NCBI RefSeq assembly: GCF_900148505.1
Contig: NZ_FRXO01000001.1
Coordinates: 62,001-126,000, forward strand
Reading direction: 5' to 3'
From: Pseudoxanthobacter soli DSM 19599
GTDB taxonomy: Bacteria > Pseudomonadota > Alphaproteobacteria > Rhizobiales > Segnochrobactraceae
Length of the DNA stretch: 64,000 nt
Part shown: positions 61,881-64,000 of the stretch, piece by piece
Numbering within the stretch: the first letter of the stretch is position 1
Layout of the letters: every line of letters starts with the position of its first letter
Position numbers and translations under genes: made by a program
Notes under the pieces: model-generated
Told to the model about the DNA's origin: nothing
The model's database searches: none
What the model saw: the letters and a program-made list of their open reading frames with translations, nothing else

Positions 61881-64000
61881 ATGTCGGAAATAGCGCATTC
61901 GAGCTTTCTCGATTTCACGGGTTATCAGCTCACCAACGTAACGGATGTGCCGACCGCCTACGGCTACACGCCCTCGCAGGCCTTCGCGGCGCCCGCCGGT
62001 TCCACCATCAATGTCGCACTGGTCCTGAACCGGGCGAGCGACCCGAGTTCCCTCCTTTCGCTCGACTGGGGCGACCGTCAGAAGACGCTGGCGAGCCTCA
62101 ATGCGAGCAATTCGCTCTGGACGACGTACGGCACCGATCCGACCGTCTACAACGATACCAAACAGAGCCTGACCAACGCCGGCTACACCGTGATCGGCGA
62201 CAGCGCCGCGAGCGACGGCTACATCAGCTCGGCGGCTTCGCGCACCATCTGGCTGTCGCTTTCGGCCGCCCAGTTCGGGACCCTGTTCGGCACGCCTCTG
62301 ATGGCCGCGTCGACGGACAGCCATGCGCAAACCGACCCCTCCAAGGTCCAGCTGCTCTACTGGAACGGCAATCTTTCCCTTTCCGACCAACTGAACAGCG
62401 TCGTGAGCAGCCTGTGGGTCGATGAGGGCACGTCGCCGATCGCGGAGACCCTGCTCGGCGGCTCGACCGCGTTGAATCCCGGTTCGCAGAGCGTCGGCAA
62501 TGGTGCGACGACAAGCGGTCAGGTGTCGCTGTTTCCCCAGGACGTGGCGGCACTTTACAACTTTCCGCTTGCCAACATCAGCACCCAGACGGGCACCGTC
62601 GGCCTTGTCGAGCCCGGTATCGGCTCGGCGCTGCCGAGTTCGTCGACCCAGACGTTCCAGCAGCTTCTCGACGCCTATCGGAACTCAGCCGGCATCACGA
62701 CGTCGGGGAGCTATTACACCGTCGCCAACGCCGGTCAGACTCATGCCCAGGAAGGCGAGCGATCGCTCGACGTGGGCGTCGTGACGGCGATCAATCCGTC
62801 GAGCACGTTCGGGCTCTACGCCGGTGCTGGCCCGAACGGCACCGTGTTCACGGCCTATCAGGGGGCGATCTGGGATACGGGCCACGACCTCAGCACCATC
62901 AGTTCGTCGTGGAACGACGATAATATGCCGTCGCCGGACTCGCCGTTCCTGAAAGCTTACCGGGAGCTGTTCGTCGACGCCGCCCTGCGCAACGTCACCG
63001 TCTTCACCGACGCCTTCGACGGCGGCTCAAGCAACGAGAACGGGACGGGGCTGGCCTCGCTCGCCGCAACGAACATGAGCCCGTTCAACGTCACCGTCGG
63101 CGGCACGTCGATCAGCACCAACTCGGCGGCGGCGACGGACGTATCGCTCAATGAGATCGTCGCGGCCGCCGCGGCGCACGACCTCGGCACCCTCAAGGTC
63201 CTGATCGCTGGCGGGCTTACGACGCTTCCAGGAAGCGACAGCCTGAGCGCGAAGCTGGTCGAGGCCGTCTGGAACCAATATTACTACACTCCCAACAGCG
63301 ACGGTAACGGCGGCACGCTCTGGCCCACCTATCTCGAGAACTTCGCGACCTCGGGCGGTGTCGATACCACGCAAGGCATTCCGCACTATCAGCTGGACTC
63401 GGGGATCTTTCCGACCTCGGTCAATCCGGGCGCGGAGCTCGGCCGCGGCGTGCCCGACGTTTCCGCCCTTGCCGGCGGAAACATGTATTACATCACCCCG
63501 TTCGGCGACATGGCCGGCCTTGATCAATATGGCGGCGGAACCAGCGCCGCCACGCCTCTGTGGGCGTCGCTGACGACGCAGATCGATGCCATATTCGCCG
63601 ATCAGGGCCTGCCCCAGCTCGGCTACATGAACGACCTGCTCTACACGGCGGCGATCGTTGCGCCCGGCTCGTTCAACGACGTCATGCTCGGAAACAACAT
63701 CTCGACCTTCACCTATGGCGGTAATGTCGAGGCCTCATACGACGGCACGCTCTACAACATCACGCCGACCGGGCACGGCTATTACGCCACCCCGGGCTAC
63801 GACCTGACGACCGGCCTCGGCTCGCCGAACGGTGTGCTGCTCGCCCGCGCCCTCTCCAGCATCGCCCATACCCAGATGTGGTTCGATACGCCGGAGGTCC
63901 TGTCCGGGCACAGCGGCGACAGCACCCTCACCAGCACGCTGTCCCAAAGCCTGCTGGTGCAGCCGATCATGTCGGCGGATTCGACGATTTCGCTCAACAC
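61881..64000 (+). CDS. sedolisin-like (S53) serine-carboxyl protease, C-terminus outside window
   Basis: At least 706 residues, open to the window end. Sedolisin motifs: Glu/Asp pair in QEGERSLDVGVVTAINP near residue 295, oxyanion Asp in FTDAFDGGSSNENG near 380, catalytic Ser in QYGGGTSAATPLWASL near 553, calcium site in SFNDVMLGN near 597 and GYDLTTGLGSPNGVLLARAL near 640. The N-terminal 210 residues may be the activation prodomain. There is no signal peptide, and the protein is rich in Ser, Thr, Asn and Gly with few Lys. That fits a type I-secreted protein whose signal would be in the missing C-terminus, but this is inference. The start ATG 61881 has only a G-rich upstream tract. Confidence 0.8.
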   Translation, partial: MSEIAHSSFLDFTGYQLTNVTDVPTAYGYTPSQAFAAPAGSTINVALVLNRASDPSSLLSLDWGDRQKTLASLNASNSLWTTYGTDPTVYNDTKQSLTNAGYTVIGDSAASDGYISSAASRTIWLSLSAAQFGTLFGTPLMAASTDSHAQTDPSKVQLLYWNGNLSLSDQLNSVVSSLWVDEGTSPIAETLLGGSTALNPGSQSVGNGATTSGQVSLFPQDVAALYNFPLANISTQTGTVGLVEPGIGSALPSSSTQTFQQLLDAYRNSAGITTSGSYYTVANAGQTHAQEGERSLDVGVVTAINPSSTFGLYAGAGPNGTVFTAYQGAIWDTGHDLSTISSSWNDDNMPSPDSPFLKAYRELFVDAALRNVTVFTDAFDGGSSNENGTGLASLAATNMSPFNVTVGGTSISTNSAAATDVSLNEIVAAAAAHDLGTLKVLIAGGLTTLPGSDSLSAKLVEAVWNQYYYTPNSDGNGGTLWPTYLENFATSGGVDTTQGIPHYQLDSGIFPTSVNPGAELGRGVPDVSALAGGNMYYITPFGDMAGLDQYGGGTSAATPLWASLTTQIDAIFADQGLPQLGYMNDLLYTAAIVAPGSFNDVMLGNNISTFTYGGNVEASYDGTLYNITPTGHGYYATPGYDLTTGLGSPNGVLLARALSSIAHTQMWFDTPEVLSGHSGDSTLTSTLSQSLLVQPIMSADSTISLN

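Overview
This is a GC-rich chromosomal window from an alphaproteobacterium, most likely a member of the Hyphomicrobiales (Rhizobiales). Gene content and order point there: an atpH-atpA-atpG operon next to priA, a pcm-like methyltransferase / tolC / popZ (DUF2497) / valS run, a fused trpE(G) preceded by a Trp-codon leader peptide, a DUF1127 mini-gene, the icd / trmJ / murI / rpsD neighbourhood, an EcfG-type stress promoter and RIME-like palindromic repeats. No species can be named from the sequence alone. I see no rRNA or tRNA gene, CRISPR array, insertion sequence, prophage or integrase.

Layout. 1-5.2 kb: ATP synthase genes (atpG start, atpA, atpH), the replication-restart helicase priA and a 49-aa DUF1127 protein, all on the minus strand. 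5.8-8.9 kb: uvrA, with a LexA-like box upstream. 9.2-16.5 kb: methyltransferase, tolC, popZ and valS on the plus strand, with clear terminators after tolC, popZ and valS. 16.7-21 kb: accessory genes, including a secreted beta-lactamase-fold hydrolase, a DUF3309 membrane peptide, an AEC transporter, an acidic protein made of three SFPASDPPA repeats, and a 25-codon ORF with a near-complete Shine-Dalgarno match. 21.3-32.6 kb: prfC, a permuted papain-fold hydrolase, trpE(G) with its attenuator, a GT-C membrane protein, a small PLDc_N-like membrane protein, argE, a voltage-gated K+ channel and icd. 32.9-41.2 kb: trmJ, murI, rpsD, a siderophore-interacting protein, a GNAT/LysR divergent pair, lepA and a 1-Cys peroxiredoxin.

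41.4-53.4 kb is a complete glycogen operon read as glgP-glgB-glgC-glgA-(glgX::malQ). The last gene is a single 1,429-codon fusion of debranching enzyme and 4-alpha-glucanotransferase. The intergenic region upstream of glgP carries a perfect FNR/FixK-type site (TTGAT-N4-ATCAA). On its other side is an APH-kinase/P-loop fusion gene, followed by kup (K+ uptake), a His-rich CDF metal exporter, a sulfotransferase, an XRE-cupin regulator with a HAD phosphatase, and finally a sedolisin-like (S53) protease cut by the window end.

The most notable non-gene structure is a dispersed, about 110-bp, two-hairpin repeat present in five copies (near 18.7, 28.2, 30.0, 35.9 and 60.1 kb). Its shorter hairpin shows compensatory base changes between copies. 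Other points of interest are the near-leaderless trpL attenuator, a perfect EcfG promoter in front of the PLDc_N gene, and a K+ channel whose cyclic-nucleotide-binding domain seems to lack its usual ligand-contact residues. I do not see a clear defence system, biosynthetic cluster or other wholly new multi-gene system here.
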